The notes under the pieces were generated by a model, which saw only the letters and a program-made list of their open reading frames with translations, searched no databases and was not told the origin of the DNA. This document shows positions 24,594 through 32,279 of a DNA stretch of 64,000 nucleotides, piece by piece (within the stretch, counting starts at the first letter, position 1; every line of letters begins with the position of its first letter). The position numbers and the translations under genes were made by a program. Source of the DNA: Streptomyces pseudovenezuelae. GTDB lineage: Bacteria > Actinomycetota > Actinomycetes > Streptomycetales > Streptomycetaceae. The stretch spans positions 310,001-374,000 of the forward strand of contig NZ_KQ948152.1 in NCBI RefSeq assembly GCF_001513955.1, given 5' to 3'.

Positions 24594-24905
24594 ATGCAGT
24601 GTCCGAAGTGCCACGCCCCGATGCACACGTACAACCGCAACGGTGTCCAGATCGAGCAGTGCAGCGGCTGCCGCGGGATCTTTCTCGACTACGGCGAGCT
24701 GGAGGCGCTGACCCGTCTGGAGGGCCAGTACGGCGGCGGCCCCGTCGTTCCGCCGCCTCCGGCCGCTCCGCAGTACCCCGCCGCGCCCGGCGCACCGGCG
24801 TGGGGTGCGCCGCAGCACGGCGGCGGTCACTACGGCGGTCACGGGGGTCATCACGGCGGCCACCACCGCAACCGCGGCTTCGGCCACATGCTGTTCTCCA
24901 GCTGA
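24594..24905 (+). CDS. TFIIB-type zinc-ribbon protein
   Basis: A 103-residue protein with one zinc ribbon at the N-terminus: MQCPKCHAPMHTY and then IEQCSGCRGIFLDYGELEAL, four Cys in two CxxC pairs. The conserved LDxGELE after the second pair is the hallmark of the zf-TFIIB family. The C-terminal half is low-complexity Pro/Ala followed by Gly/His (HGGGHYGGHGGHHGGHH), which could bind metal. Function unknown. A 13-bp hairpin follows. Confidence 0.85.
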   Translation: MQCPKCHAPMHTYNRNGVQIEQCSGCRGIFLDYGELEALTRLEGQYGGGPVVPPPPAAPQYPAAPGAPAWGAPQHGGGHYGGHGGHHGGHHRNRGFGHMLFSS

Positions 24906-24917
24906 CCCGGAGACGAA

Positions 24918-24947
24918 GAAGCCCCCGGCCGCAGGGCCGGGGGCTTC
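24918..24947 (+). terminator. Hairpin terminator
   Basis: GAAGCCCCCGGCC (24918-24930) pairs perfectly with GGCCGGGGGCTTC (24935-24947) around a 4-base loop. It lies between the zinc-ribbon gene and the end of the convergent tRNA cluster and may serve both. Confidence 0.9.
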
Positions 24948-24953
24948 GGTGTG

Positions 24954-25025
24954 TGCGCGATACTGGGATTGAACCAGTGACCTCTTCCGTGTCAGGGAAG
25001 CGCTCTCCCGCTGAGCTAATCGCGC
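24954..25025 (-). tRNA. tRNA-Val (GAC), copy 1
   Basis: A 72-base cloverleaf: acceptor GCGCGAT/ATCGCGC, D arm GCTCAGCGGGAGAGC, anticodon loop CTGACAC (GAC), T arm CTGGTTCAATCCCAG, discriminator A. CCA is not encoded. First of three near-identical genes transcribed leftward. Confidence 0.95.
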
Positions 25026-25057
25026 GGGAAACCACGATCATGATCGTGTGTACTGCG

Positions 25058-25129
25058 TGCGCGATACTGGGATTGAACCAGTGACCTCTTCCGTGTCAGG
25101 GAAGCGCTCTCCCGCTGAGCTAATCGCGC
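25058..25129 (-). tRNA. tRNA-Val (GAC), copy 2
   Basis: Identical over all 72 bases to copy 1, including the acceptor GCGCGAT. 32 bases separate the two genes. Confidence 0.95.
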
Positions 25130-25163
25130 GGGTCAGACCTTCGACGATCTCTCGAAGATCCAG

Positions 25164-25235
25164 TGGACGATACTGGGATTGAACCAGTGACCTCTTCCGT
25201 GTCAGGGAAGCGCTCTCCCGCTGAGCTAATCGTCC
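25164..25235 (-). tRNA. tRNA-Val (GAC), copy 3
   Basis: Same body and anticodon as copies 1 and 2, but with a compensated acceptor stem GGACGAT/ATCGTCC. The paired change keeps the stem intact, so the gene should be functional. Confidence 0.95.
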
Positions 25236-25239
25236 TTGG

Positions 25240-25310
25240 AGGTGGAGACGGGATTTGAACCCGTGTAGACGGCTTTGCAGGCCGTTGCCTCGCCTCTCGG
25301 CCACTCCACC
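25240..25310 (-). tRNA. tRNA-Cys (GCA)
   Basis: A 71-base cloverleaf with acceptor GGTGGAG/CTCCACC, anticodon loop CTGCAAA (GCA), T arm CGGGTTCAAATCCCG and discriminator U, as expected for tRNA-Cys. Confidence 0.95.
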
Positions 25311-25351
25311 AGGAGTGTTGGGGGATCGGGAAGATCTCCCTTGCTCTTTCG

Positions 25352-25424
25352 AGCGAACGACGAGGTTCGAACTCGCGACCTCAACCTTGGCAAGGTTGCG
25401 CTCTACCAACTGAGCTACGTTCGC
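25352..25424 (-). tRNA. tRNA-Gly (GCC)
   Basis: A 73-base cloverleaf with acceptor GCGAACG/CGTTCGC, anticodon stem AACCT/AGGTT with loop TGCCA region (GCC), T arm GCGAGTTCGAACCTCGT region and discriminator U. It is the promoter-proximal gene of the five-tRNA cluster. Confidence 0.95.
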
Positions 25425-25602
25425 CTGTCCTTCCGGTCCGCTTGCGCGGCCCGGCGACGAGTTGAACTCTAGCGGATTCCGGGGCCAGCACAAAAACGCG
25501 TTTGCGCAGCGTGCTGCGGTGCGCATGTCGACGTACGTGGTCAGGTCGGCCGGAAGGACATGGTCAGGTCATCCGCGGGACACCCGCCATAGACTCGGCA
25601 AC

Positions 25603-26646
25603 GTGCTCGACCTCGCTCCTCTCGCCCGTTTCGGCGACCGCGTCGCCACCGGTCTCCTCGATGTCACCAGCGATCCCGCGGCCCTGGACTCCAGCGGCTT
25701 CTGGGCCGTCGCGGCGGACTTCGAGGGCGGTCTGACCTGCGCCCGCTTCGCCGACGTACGCCGGGCTCCGGTGCCGGCTCCGGTGCCCGGGGCGTGGCGG
25801 GGTCCGGCGGCCGGTGACTGGACGTCGTCGCTGGATCGCGCCGCGTACACCGAGGGCGTACGACGGATCCGCGCGCACATCGCCGCCGGCGAGGTCTACC
25901 AGGCCAATCTGTGCCGTGTGCTGACCGCGCCCCTCGCGCCCGGCGCCGACGTGGACGCGCTGACCGCGCTGCTGGCCCGGGGTAACCCGGCGCCGTACGC
26001 AGGAACGATTCGGCTGCCGGAGCACGGGGTGGAGATCGCCACCGCGTCCCCCGAGCTGTTCCTGCGGCGGGAGGGGCGGGTCGTGGAGTCCGGGCCGATC
26101 AAGGGGACCGGGCGGACCGAGGCCGATCTGCTGGCCAAGGACTACGCCGAGAACGTGATGATCGTGGACCTCGTGCGCAACGACCTCGGGCGGGTGTGCG
26201 CCACGGGCAGCGTCACCGTGCCCGACCTGTGCGCCGTGGAGAAGCACCCCGGCCTCGTTCACCTCGTGTCGAGTGTGCGGGGCGAGCTGCGCGAGGGCGC
26301 GGGCTGGGCCGAGCTGTTCGGAGCGGCCTTCCCGCCCGGTTCGGTCACCGGCGCGCCGAAGTCGAGCGCCCTGCGGATCATCGAAGGCCTGGAGACCGCG
26401 CCCCGGGGGCCGTACTGCGGAGGCGTCGGCTGGGTCGACGCCGACCGGGGGACCGCGGAGCTGGCCGTCGGCATCCGCACCTTCTGGATCGACCGGGCCG
26501 AGGGCGTGCTGCGTTTCGGTACCGGCGCCGGGATCACCTGGGGCTCCGACCCCGAGGGGGAGTGGCGGGAGACCGAGCTGAAGGCGTCCCGGCTGCTCGC
26601 GGTAGCGTCGGGAACGTACGAGGTGAGTGGAGGGACCCTTACGTGA
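25603..26646 (+). CDS. pabB: Aminodeoxychorismate synthase component I
   Basis: A 347-residue chorismate-binding enzyme making 4-amino-4-deoxychorismate for folate. Family blocks seen: RIRAHIAAGEVYQANLCRVL, ATASPELFLRREGRVVESGPIKGTGRTEADLLAKDYAENVMIVDLVRNDLGRVC, VRGELREGAGWAELFGAAFPPGSVTGAPK and GVGWVDADRGTAELAVGIRTFW. The N-terminal region is short (about 80 residues), as in compact PabB. GTG 25603 is chosen: a TAGACT -10 box (25590-25595) ends seven bases before it, so the mRNA is probably leaderless. It overlaps pabC by four bases (GTGA). Confidence 0.92.
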   Translation: MLDLAPLARFGDRVATGLLDVTSDPAALDSSGFWAVAADFEGGLTCARFADVRRAPVPAPVPGAWRGPAAGDWTSSLDRAAYTEGVRRIRAHIAAGEVYQANLCRVLTAPLAPGADVDALTALLARGNPAPYAGTIRLPEHGVEIATASPELFLRREGRVVESGPIKGTGRTEADLLAKDYAENVMIVDLVRNDLGRVCATGSVTVPDLCAVEKHPGLVHLVSSVRGELREGAGWAELFGAAFPPGSVTGAPKSSALRIIEGLETAPRGPYCGGVGWVDADRGTAELAVGIRTFWIDRAEGVLRFGTGAGITWGSDPEGEWRETELKASRLLAVASGTYEVSGGTLT

Positions 26647-27464
26647 AGATCTGGCTCGACGGCGGGCTGCAGGACATCGAGACCGCCCGCGTCTCCGTCT
26701 TCGACCACGGGCTGACCGTGGGCGACGGCATCTTCGAGACCGTGAAGGCGGTGGACGGCCGTCTCTTCGCCCTCACCCGGCATCTCGACCGGCTGACACT
26801 GTCGGCGCGGGGTCTCGGGCTGCCCGACCCCGATCACGACGAGGTGCGCCGCGCCTGCGCCGCCGTACTCGAAGCGAATCCGATGCCGCTGGGCCGCTTG
26901 CGCATCACCTACACCGGTGGCCACGGGCCCCTCGGATCCGACCGGGGCGAGCACGGGCCGACCCTGGTGGTCGCCCTCGGCGAGTCCGCCCCGCGGCCCG
27001 ACTCCACGGCCGTGATCACCGTCCCGTGGACGCGGAACGAGCGGGGCGCCCTCACCGGGCTCAAGACCACCTCGTACGCCGAGAACGTCGTCGCGCTCGC
27101 CCGCGCGCGTGAGGGCGGTGCCTCCGAGGCGCTGTTCGCCAACACGGTCGGGCAGCTGTGCGAGGGCACCGGGTCGAACGTCTTCGTCGTGCTCGACGGC
27201 GAGATCCACACTCCGCCGCTCGCCTCCGGCTGCCTCGCGGGCATCACGCGCGCGCTGACCGTCGAGTGGACCGGGGCCAGGGAGACCGACCTGCCGCTGG
27301 ACGTCCTGGAGCGGGCCGACGAGATCTTCCTCACCTCGACCCTGCGGGACGTCCAGGCCGTCCATCGCGTCGACGCGCGTGAACTGCCGGGCGCGCCGGG
27401 CCCGGTGACCGCCAAGGCCCTGCGTGTCTTCCAGGAGCGGGCCGGGGACGACCTCGATCCGTAA
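26643..27464 (+). CDS. pabC: 4-amino-4-deoxychorismate lyase (class IV PLP enzyme)
   Basis: A 273-residue PLP-dependent enzyme releasing pyruvate to give p-aminobenzoate. Typical class IV features are SVFDHGLTVGDGIFETVKAVDGRLFALTRHLDRL, the PLP lysine in LTGLKTTSYAENVVALARA, and NVFVVLDGEIHTPPLASGCLAGITR. It lies directly after pabB, sharing GTGA, with GGAGGG eight bases before its GTG. The class also includes D-amino-acid and branched-chain aminotransferases, but the pabB coupling supports PabC. Confidence 0.92.
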   Translation: MKIWLDGGLQDIETARVSVFDHGLTVGDGIFETVKAVDGRLFALTRHLDRLTLSARGLGLPDPDHDEVRRACAAVLEANPMPLGRLRITYTGGHGPLGSDRGEHGPTLVVALGESAPRPDSTAVITVPWTRNERGALTGLKTTSYAENVVALARAREGGASEALFANTVGQLCEGTGSNVFVVLDGEIHTPPLASGCLAGITRALTVEWTGARETDLPLDVLERADEIFLTSTLRDVQAVHRVDARELPGAPGPVTAKALRVFQERAGDDLDP

Positions 27465-27517
27465 GAGCCGCGGATATTGAGCTGCTCCGGCGCGCGGCAG
27501 CGGGTAGAAATCCGGTG

Positions 27518-28342
27518 ATGACCACCACCCTGCGGCCGACCGAGCCGCTCCAGCACGGCGCCGACGGGGCGCTGTCCCGCCACTACACGGTGTGCGTGAA
27601 CAGCCGTCCCGTCGGGGCGATACACCTGGCGACCCACCCGTCCTTCGGGCCGGCCGTCGCCCAGATCCGGGACCTGCGGATCGACGAGCCGGACCGCGGG
27701 CGCGGCCGCGGCACGGTCGCCGCACTCGCCGCCGAGGAGGTGGCACGAGGCTGGGGCTGCGGACAGGTGGAGATCAGGGTCCCCGCCGACGCCGAGCCCG
27801 CGCTGCGGCTCGCCACCGTGCTCGGCTACGTCCATCGCAACCGCGGAATGGAGAAGCCGCTCGGCGCCGAGGCGCCCGAACTGCCCGCGGGCAGCCGGGG
27901 CAGGCCCATGACGGAAGCCGAGTTCTGGCCGTGGGCGGAGCGCGGCATCACGGAGTACGCCGGCGACTGGAGCGCGCGAGGGGTACCCGAGGCCGAGGCG
28001 AGGGAGAGGTCGCGAAGGGACCACGAAAAGCTGGTGCAGCGGGGACTTGCGACGCCGGAGGCCCTGTTCAGCGTCCTGGAGCACGACGGCGTCCGGGTCG
28101 GGGTCCTGTGGCTGGAGCTCATCGACGGCCAGGCCTTCGTCTACGACGTCGAGACGGAGGAGGCCTTCCGCGGCCGGGGCCACGGCCGTTCCCTGATGCT
28201 GCTGGCCGAGGCCCAGGCGATCGCGTCCGGCAGACGGGTCCTGGGCCTCAACGTCTTCGCGGGCAACACACCCGCCGAGCGGCTCTACGAGTCACTGGGG
28301 TACGTGACGGTGGGTTACTCGATGTACAAGAGCCTGCTCTGA
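27518..28342 (+). CDS. Tandem GNAT-domain acetyltransferase
   Basis: A 274-residue protein with two GNAT-like halves. The N-terminal half holds IRDLRIDEPDRGRGRGTVAALAAEEVARGWG and TVLGYVHRNRGMEKPL. The C-terminal half is the better-preserved enzyme (VYDVETEEAFRGRGHGRSLMLLAEAQA and LGLNVFAGNTPAERLYESLGYVTVGYSMYKSL). Both have the acetyl-CoA loop R-G-x-G. The start is ATG 27518 with a TAGAAA -10 box (27505-27510) seven bases upstream, so leaderless; GTG 27515 is adjacent. Substrate unknown. Convergent with the DsbA-like gene eight bases away. Confidence 0.88.
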   Translation: MTTTLRPTEPLQHGADGALSRHYTVCVNSRPVGAIHLATHPSFGPAVAQIRDLRIDEPDRGRGRGTVAALAAEEVARGWGCGQVEIRVPADAEPALRLATVLGYVHRNRGMEKPLGAEAPELPAGSRGRPMTEAEFWPWAERGITEYAGDWSARGVPEAEARERSRRDHEKLVQRGLATPEALFSVLEHDGVRVGVLWLELIDGQAFVYDVETEEAFRGRGHGRSLMLLAEAQAIASGRRVLGLNVFAGNTPAERLYESLGYVTVGYSMYKSLL

Positions 28343-28349
28343 GGCGCGC

Positions 28350-28871
28350 TCACTCCTGCCCGGCGAGCAGCCGGTCCGTGATCTCCTCGATCCGCGCGCG
28401 CAGCCCGTCCTGGCTCTTGCCGCCGTCGAGACGCTCGCCGCCGATGACGTACGTCGGGGTGCCGCTCACCCCGATCGCCTTGCCCTCGGCCTGGTCGGCG
28501 TCGACGATCAGGATGTGCCGGCCGTCGATCAGCGCGGTGTCGAACTCCTCGGCGTCGAGCCCCAGTTCACGGGCGGCCTCGACCAGGAAGGCCTCGCCCT
28601 TGCGGCCCAGCTCCTCGACCCGCCCGAGCACGGCCTCGACGTACTCCCAGCCGCTGCCCTGCTCCAGGGCCTCCTCGGCGGCCTGCGCGGCGGCGAAGGA
28701 GTGCTTGTTCTTCTCCAACGGGAAGTGCCGCAGCCGAAGTTCCAGACGGTCGCCGTAACGGGCACGCAGGGCCCGGAGGTCGTCCAGCGCGTCACGACAG
28801 TCCGGGCACTGGAGGTCGCACCAGACATCGAGAACGGGCGCGGCGGCACGGGCGGGGGAGGGGTCGCTCAT
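28350..28871 (-). CDS. DsbA-family thioredoxin-fold protein
   Basis: A 173-residue thioredoxin-like oxidoreductase. It has the CPDC redox motif at residues 22-25 (DVWCDLQCPDCRDALDDL), a helical insertion, and the cis-Pro loop GVSGTPTYVIGGERLDG typical of DsbA/FrnE-like proteins. There is no signal peptide, so it is likely cytoplasmic, like FrnE. ATG 28871 was chosen; the longer frame to 29015 has no coding bias upstream. Substrate unknown. Confidence 0.88.
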   Translation of the reverse strand: MSDPSPARAAAPVLDVWCDLQCPDCRDALDDLRALRARYGDRLELRLRHFPLEKNKHSFAAAQAAEEALEQGSGWEYVEAVLGRVEELGRKGEAFLVEAARELGLDAEEFDTALIDGRHILIVDADQAEGKAIGVSGTPTYVIGGERLDGGKSQDGLRARIEEITDRLLAGQE

Positions 28872-29095
28872 GGGCCCAGTCTCCCAGCTCGGGCCCCGCC
28901 GGCCGAATCGCCCCCGGCCGCCCACGACGGCGTTTACCCGCGTCACGGGTATGAGCCCGACCGGCACCTGCGGAGGAGGTGACCCGGAGATGTCCCTGAT
29001 GTCCGGCCGGGGCATGGCCCGGCGGGGGTCGGGAGGTGCAGGATGGATAGGGACGAAGCGGCACGTTGCCGATCGAGCCCCGCCTGGAGGACCGG

Positions 29096-29554
29096 ATGAT
29101 TGCCGAGACCGTCTGTTCCGCCGTCGCCGCGGCCGGCCTGGGCATCGCGGCGGTCACCGCGTACCGGAAGCGTTTCCTCGCGGCCACCCGGCTCGCCGCC
29201 TACTCCCTTCTCCCGCTCGGTCTGGTGATGACCGGCGTGGTCGACTGGCTCGCGGACACCGCCTTCAGCCCGACCGCCTGGGCGGGCTTCGGTGTGCTCG
29301 GCCTGTCGTGGGTGCTGTTCTCGACCACGCGCGCGGTGGAGCGCCGCCGCGGTGGCACCCGCAAGGAGCGCAGGGCGGCCCGTGGCGCCCAGCGGGAGGC
29401 GGTGGCCCCCGCGGCCTCCGCGCCCTCCCTCGACCCGGCCGCGCGCACCCCGGCGACCCGCCCCGCGGGCAGGTCGCGGGCCCCGGAGTCCGCCAAGTCG
29501 GCCGGGGACGACTTCAGTGACATCGAGGCCATCCTGAAGAAGCACGGCATCTGA
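29096..29554 (+). CDS. Small membrane protein with charged C-terminal tail
   Basis: A 152-residue protein with three hydrophobic segments in the first 80 residues (AETVCSAVAAAGLGIAAVTAY, LAAYSLLPLGLVMTGVVDWLA, WAGFGVLGLSWVLFSTT) and a long basic, Ala/Pro-rich cytoplasmic tail ending in DDFSDIEAILKKHGI. The conserved-looking acidic/IEAIL end suggests a binding peptide. GGAGGACCGG precedes ATG 29096. Not recognised as a known family. Confidence 0.8.
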   Translation: MIAETVCSAVAAAGLGIAAVTAYRKRFLAATRLAAYSLLPLGLVMTGVVDWLADTAFSPTAWAGFGVLGLSWVLFSTTRAVERRRGGTRKERRAARGAQREAVAPAASAPSLDPAARTPATRPAGRSRAPESAKSAGDDFSDIEAILKKHGI

Positions 29555-29710
29555 GGATCGCGCGGTGAACTGAAACGTTCGCAGTGGCGTCCGCGTCGGT
29601 CGGTAAGTGATCACGACTCGAAACGGACATCACGGAATCCGGCGAACTCCCGGTCATTCCGGGCGTGTTGATCGCGTCGCGGTCGCCGACTGCGCCATCA
29701 TCGCCGCGAG

Positions 29711-29863
29711 ATGCTGGACACGAAACAAAGCGATACCGCGCCGCCGCAGGACGAGCCGCGTGGATGCCTCTTCGCCCTTTCCCAGCCACCGCTGATGATC
29801 TTCCTTGCGGTGATCGGGTCTCTCCTGCTCATGGCTGCGCTGCACGATCTGCTGCTGCTCTGA
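29711..29863 (+). CDS. Small (50-residue) single-pass membrane peptide
   Basis: Starts ATG 29711 (MLDTKQSDTAPPQDEPRG) and ends with one hydrophobic helix, PPLMIFLAVIGSLLLMAAL, and the tail HDLLLL. The helix and acidic, Pro-rich N-terminus are coherent with a real small membrane protein. There is only weak ribosome binding (gcgag just before ATG). It lies in a 370-base gap between two clear genes. Comparison across Streptomyces would settle it. Confidence 0.5.
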   Translation: MLDTKQSDTAPPQDEPRGCLFALSQPPLMIFLAVIGSLLLMAALHDLLLL

Positions 29864-29924
29864 GCCGTACCCGTGGTCCCCGGCGTCACCCGTCGGGGAC
29901 CACGACGACACCCACGCGCGGGAC

Positions 29925-30485
29925 TCAGCCCGCGGCTTCCTTGCGCCGCGCCCGGTAGGCGGCCACATGCAGACGGTTTCCGCAGGTCCGGCTGTCGCAG
30001 TAGCGTCGCGAGCGATTGCGGGACAGGTCGACGAAGGCCCGCCGGCAGTCGGGCGCCTCACAGCGCCGCAGTCGCTCCTGCTCACCGGCCACCACGAAGA
30101 ACGCCAGGGCCATCCCGCAGTCGGCCGCCAGGTGGTCGGCGACGGAGGCGCCCGGCGCGAAGTAGTGCACATGCCACTCGTAGCCGTCGTGATCGGTGAG
30201 CCGGGGAGTGGTGCCCGCGGCCGCGACCAGATCGTTGATCAGGGCGGCGGCGGCCCGGGCGTCCGGGGCGGCGAAGACCGAGGCGAACCGGCCGCGGATC
30301 TTGCGCACCGCGGAGAGATCGAACTCCGAGAGCACCCCGACATCGCTGATCTCGTGGTTTCGTACGAAATCCGCGAGCGCCGCGACATCCGGCAGCGCGT
30401 CCGGCGACGCGTCGTCCTCCGGTGCGGTGTTCACCAGATCGACCACGGTGTCGAGTGCGCACCGGGTGTCGTGGGTGATCAGCAC
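29925..30485 (-). CDS. CGNR zinc-finger regulatory protein (ABATE domain)
   Basis: A 186-residue likely transcription regulator. The N-terminal part (LITHDTRCALDTVVDLVNTAPEDD...) is the ABATE-type ligand-binding region; the C-terminus RRCEAPDCRRAFVDLSRNRSRRYCDSRTCGNRLHVAAYRARRK is the CGNR zinc finger with four Cys, a DNA-binding module. ATG 30485 begins the conserved region. It is transcribed in the same direction as ssgB, with a 46-bp palindrome between them. Confidence 0.9.
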   Translation of the reverse strand: MLITHDTRCALDTVVDLVNTAPEDDASPDALPDVAALADFVRNHEISDVGVLSEFDLSAVRKIRGRFASVFAAPDARAAAALINDLVAAAGTTPRLTDHDGYEWHVHYFAPGASVADHLAADCGMALAFFVVAGEQERLRRCEAPDCRRAFVDLSRNRSRRYCDSRTCGNRLHVAAYRARRKEAAG

Positions 30486-30573
30486 GATTCGCTCCCTGGC
30501 CTGGGGGTCGGGCGAACGCCCGCCGATGCTGGCCGATGGTAGTGGCTCGCCGGGGCTCGGTGGCGGGCCGCAC

Positions 30574-30619
30574 GACAGGCGCCGTGGCTGCGGAGCGCTC
30601 CGCAGCCACGGCGCCTGTC
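30574..30619. terminator. 46-bp perfect palindrome after ssgB
   Basis: GACAGGCGCCGTGGCTGCGGAGC (30574-30596) is followed directly by its exact complement (30597-30619): 23-bp arms with no spacer. It lies 76 bases beyond the ssgB stop (leftward) and 89 bases before the CGNR gene start, so terminator of ssgB is the natural reading; no U-tract. Confidence 0.85.
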
Positions 30620-30694
30620 ATTCCCTATGCGGTTGTACCTGCCCGAGCCGTCTCCCCGAGTGGACGGCGCCGGGCGGCTCTGTACGCCCTCGCC

Positions 30695-31108
30695 CTAGCT
30701 TTCCGCCAGGATGTGCGAGAGCTCCTGATCCAGATCGAAGTGACGGTGCTCCGTGCCGGGGGGCACGGCGGCGTCGGTCCGCTTCAGGAACGACTCCAGG
30801 GCCCGCGCCGGGGCCTCGAGCAGTGCTTCGCCCTCCGGAGAGCTCAGGGCGATGCACACGACGCCCTGACCGTGGCTGCGCGACGGCCAGACTCGGACGT
30901 CGCCGGTTCCGGTGGGCCGGTGGAGGCCCTCCGCGAGGAGGTCGCGGGCGAACACCCACTCGACGGTTTCCTCGGCTCCGGTGTGGAAGGTGGCGTGCAC
31001 GGCGTAGGGGTCGGCCGTGTCGTACCGCAGGCCTGCGGGGACAGGCAGGGAGGACTCGCTCGACACAACGAGGCGCAGGTGCAGCTCGCAGCTGACCGTG
31101 GTGTTCAT
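30695..31108 (-). CDS. ssgB: Sporulation-specific cell-division protein SsgB
   Basis: A 137-residue SsgA-like protein that recruits FtsZ to sporulation septa in aerial hyphae. The sequence NTTVSCELHLRLVVSSESSLPVPAGLRYDTADPYAVHATFHTGAEETVEWVFARDLLAEGLHRPTGTGDVRVWPS is almost what I recall for SsgB of all streptomycetes, the most conserved member of the family. ATG 31108 is the accepted start; the frame to 31174 is longer but not conserved. ssgB in S. coelicolor is transcribed by sigma-H; upstream GGTTTAC...GGTGGC around 31150-31185 may be related but is not a clear match. Terminates at the 46-bp palindrome. Confidence 0.96.
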   Translation of the reverse strand: MNTTVSCELHLRLVVSSESSLPVPAGLRYDTADPYAVHATFHTGAEETVEWVFARDLLAEGLHRPTGTGDVRVWPSRSHGQGVVCIALSSPEGEALLEAPARALESFLKRTDAAVPPGTEHRHFDLDQELSHILAES

Positions 31109-31299
31109 AAGCGCCAGGGCCTTTCGCTCAGTGTGCGCTCGGGGATTCGCACGTCGGCGAAATCGACATGCCACCTACGGTGCCGTTGTAAACCCCTCTG
31201 AGTGTTTTGCGTGCCTTTACGTAACTCTTCCGGCCGAGGGCCCCTTGCGGAGGTACGACCATTCCGGTGACCGGTTTCTCTCCGGTAGGGTTCGGCTGT

Positions 31300-31761
31300 A
31301 TGAATACGGGGAGTGACGAGCCGCGCGAGGTTGCCGTGGCACCTGAAGAGCGGGCCGGCGAGAAGTCGGACGAGGCGCAGGACGAGCAGGGGCTCGGTTC
31401 CAGGGCGCCGGAATTCATCAGGTCGCGGCGGCTGCTGCACCTGAGCTGGCAGGTCCTGGTCTTCGTCATCGGTCTGGCGGTCGTGGTGGCCGGCATCATC
31501 ATGCTGCCGCTGCCCGGGCCCGGCTGGGTCGTGATCTTCGGCGGTATGGCGATCTGGGCGACCGAGTTCGTCTGGGCCCAGCTCGTCCTGCGCTGGACCA
31601 AACGCAAGGTGACCGAGGCGGCCCACCGCGCCCTCGATCCCCGGGTGCGCCGGCGCAACATCATCCTCACCTCGATCGGCCTGGTGATCATCGGCGCGAT
31701 CCTCGGGGTCTACCTCTGGAAGTTCGGCTTCGAGATGCCCTGGAACATCAAGGACCAGTGA
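31300..31761 (+). CDS. TIGR02611-type membrane protein
   Basis: A 153-residue protein with an acidic N-terminus (about 40 residues) and two main hydrophobic hairpins: LLHLSWQVLVFVIGLAVVVAGIIMLPLPGPGWVVIFGGMAIWATEFVWAQ and IILTSIGLVIIGAILGVYLW. The LPLPGPGWVVIFGGMAIWATEF core is the recognisable signature of this actinobacterial family. A TAGGGT -10 box (31286-31291) ends eight bases before ATG 31300, so leaderless. Divergent from ssgB with about 190 bases between. Function unknown. Confidence 0.88.
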   Translation: MNTGSDEPREVAVAPEERAGEKSDEAQDEQGLGSRAPEFIRSRRLLHLSWQVLVFVIGLAVVVAGIIMLPLPGPGWVVIFGGMAIWATEFVWAQLVLRWTKRKVTEAAHRALDPRVRRRNIILTSIGLVIIGAILGVYLWKFGFEMPWNIKDQ

Positions 31762-31837
31762 GCCGCGCGGGGGTGCCGAGGCCGTCACCGCTGGTCACAG
31801 GCACCCCCTGACATGGGGTAATGTACGTCCTGCGCCC

Positions 31838-31909
31838 GGGCGATTAGCTCAGTGGGAGAGCGCTTCGTTCACACCGAAGAGGTCACTGGTTCGAACCCAG
31901 TATCGCCCA
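31838..31909 (+). tRNA. tRNA-Val (CAC), copy 1
   Basis: A 72-base cloverleaf: acceptor GGGCGAT/ATCGCCC, D arm GCTCAGTGGGAGAGC, anticodon loop TTCACAC (CAC), T arm CTGGTTCGAACCCAG, discriminator A. TAATGT (31819-31824) is a probable -10 box. Identical to the gene at 41878. Confidence 0.95.
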
Positions 31910-31915
31910 CCCGGA

Positions 31916-31953
31916 CCGACGGCCCGTCTGCGAGATCGCGGACGGGCCGTCGG
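31916..31953 (+). terminator. Hairpin terminator of tRNA-Val copy 1
   Basis: CCGACGGCCCGTC (31916-31928) pairs perfectly with 31941-31953 around a 12-base loop, seven bases after the tRNA. Confidence 0.85.
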
Positions 31954-32185
31954 CGTGTGCGGAGGTCGCGGCCGCCGGCTCCGCTTCTCGTGACGGTCCC
32001 GCCGAGGCGTCCTCGCCCGCCGTCCTTTTCCGGCCGCCCGCCCGGCGCCCACGTCGACCCGCCTGATGTTCGACCGGTCGATCCCGCCGCTCTCACCTGG
32101 GGGATCGTCAGTTCACAGGTACCGCGCGCCCCTTGGCGGCGCTCCGGCCTCTCACCACACTCTCAATAAATTCCTGTCCGAATCA
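31954..32185 (+). other. Non-coding interval before the sugar ABC operon
   Basis: No gene, hairpin or repeat stands out in these 232 bases. Base composition falls towards AT near 32160-32190 (ctcaataaattcctgtccgaa), where the promoter begins. Confidence 0.6.
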
Positions 32186-32214
32186 TTGACGCACCTCCGG
32201 GGCCTCCGTAGCTT
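32186..32214 (+). promoter_or_regulatory. Housekeeping-type promoter of sugar ABC operon
   Basis: TTGACG (32186-32191) and TAGCTT (32209-32214), spacer exactly 17 bases; predicted start about 32221. One of the best sigma-HrdB matches in the window. Confidence 0.75.
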
Positions 32215-32219
32215 GTGCC

Positions 32220-32247
32220 AGCAAGCGCTTACTTGAAACGATTCATG
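32220..32247. promoter_or_regulatory. LacI-family operators at the sugar ABC operon start site
   Basis: Two adjacent palindromes overlap the predicted start point: AAGCGCTT (32223-32230) and TGAAACGATTCA (32234-32245, arms TGAA/TTCA with a central CG). Both have the CG-centred form bound by LacI/GalR regulators. No lacI-type gene lies in the cluster, so the regulator acts from elsewhere. Confidence 0.7.
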
Positions 32248-32279
32248 CAGGCGGCGACGCTGCGGGGAGGGACTCGACT

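Noticed and set aside
25240..25424. tRNA cluster as an attachment site of an integrated element
   Set aside because: No integrase, excisionase, partial tRNA copy or atypical genes adjoin; neighbours are core genes.
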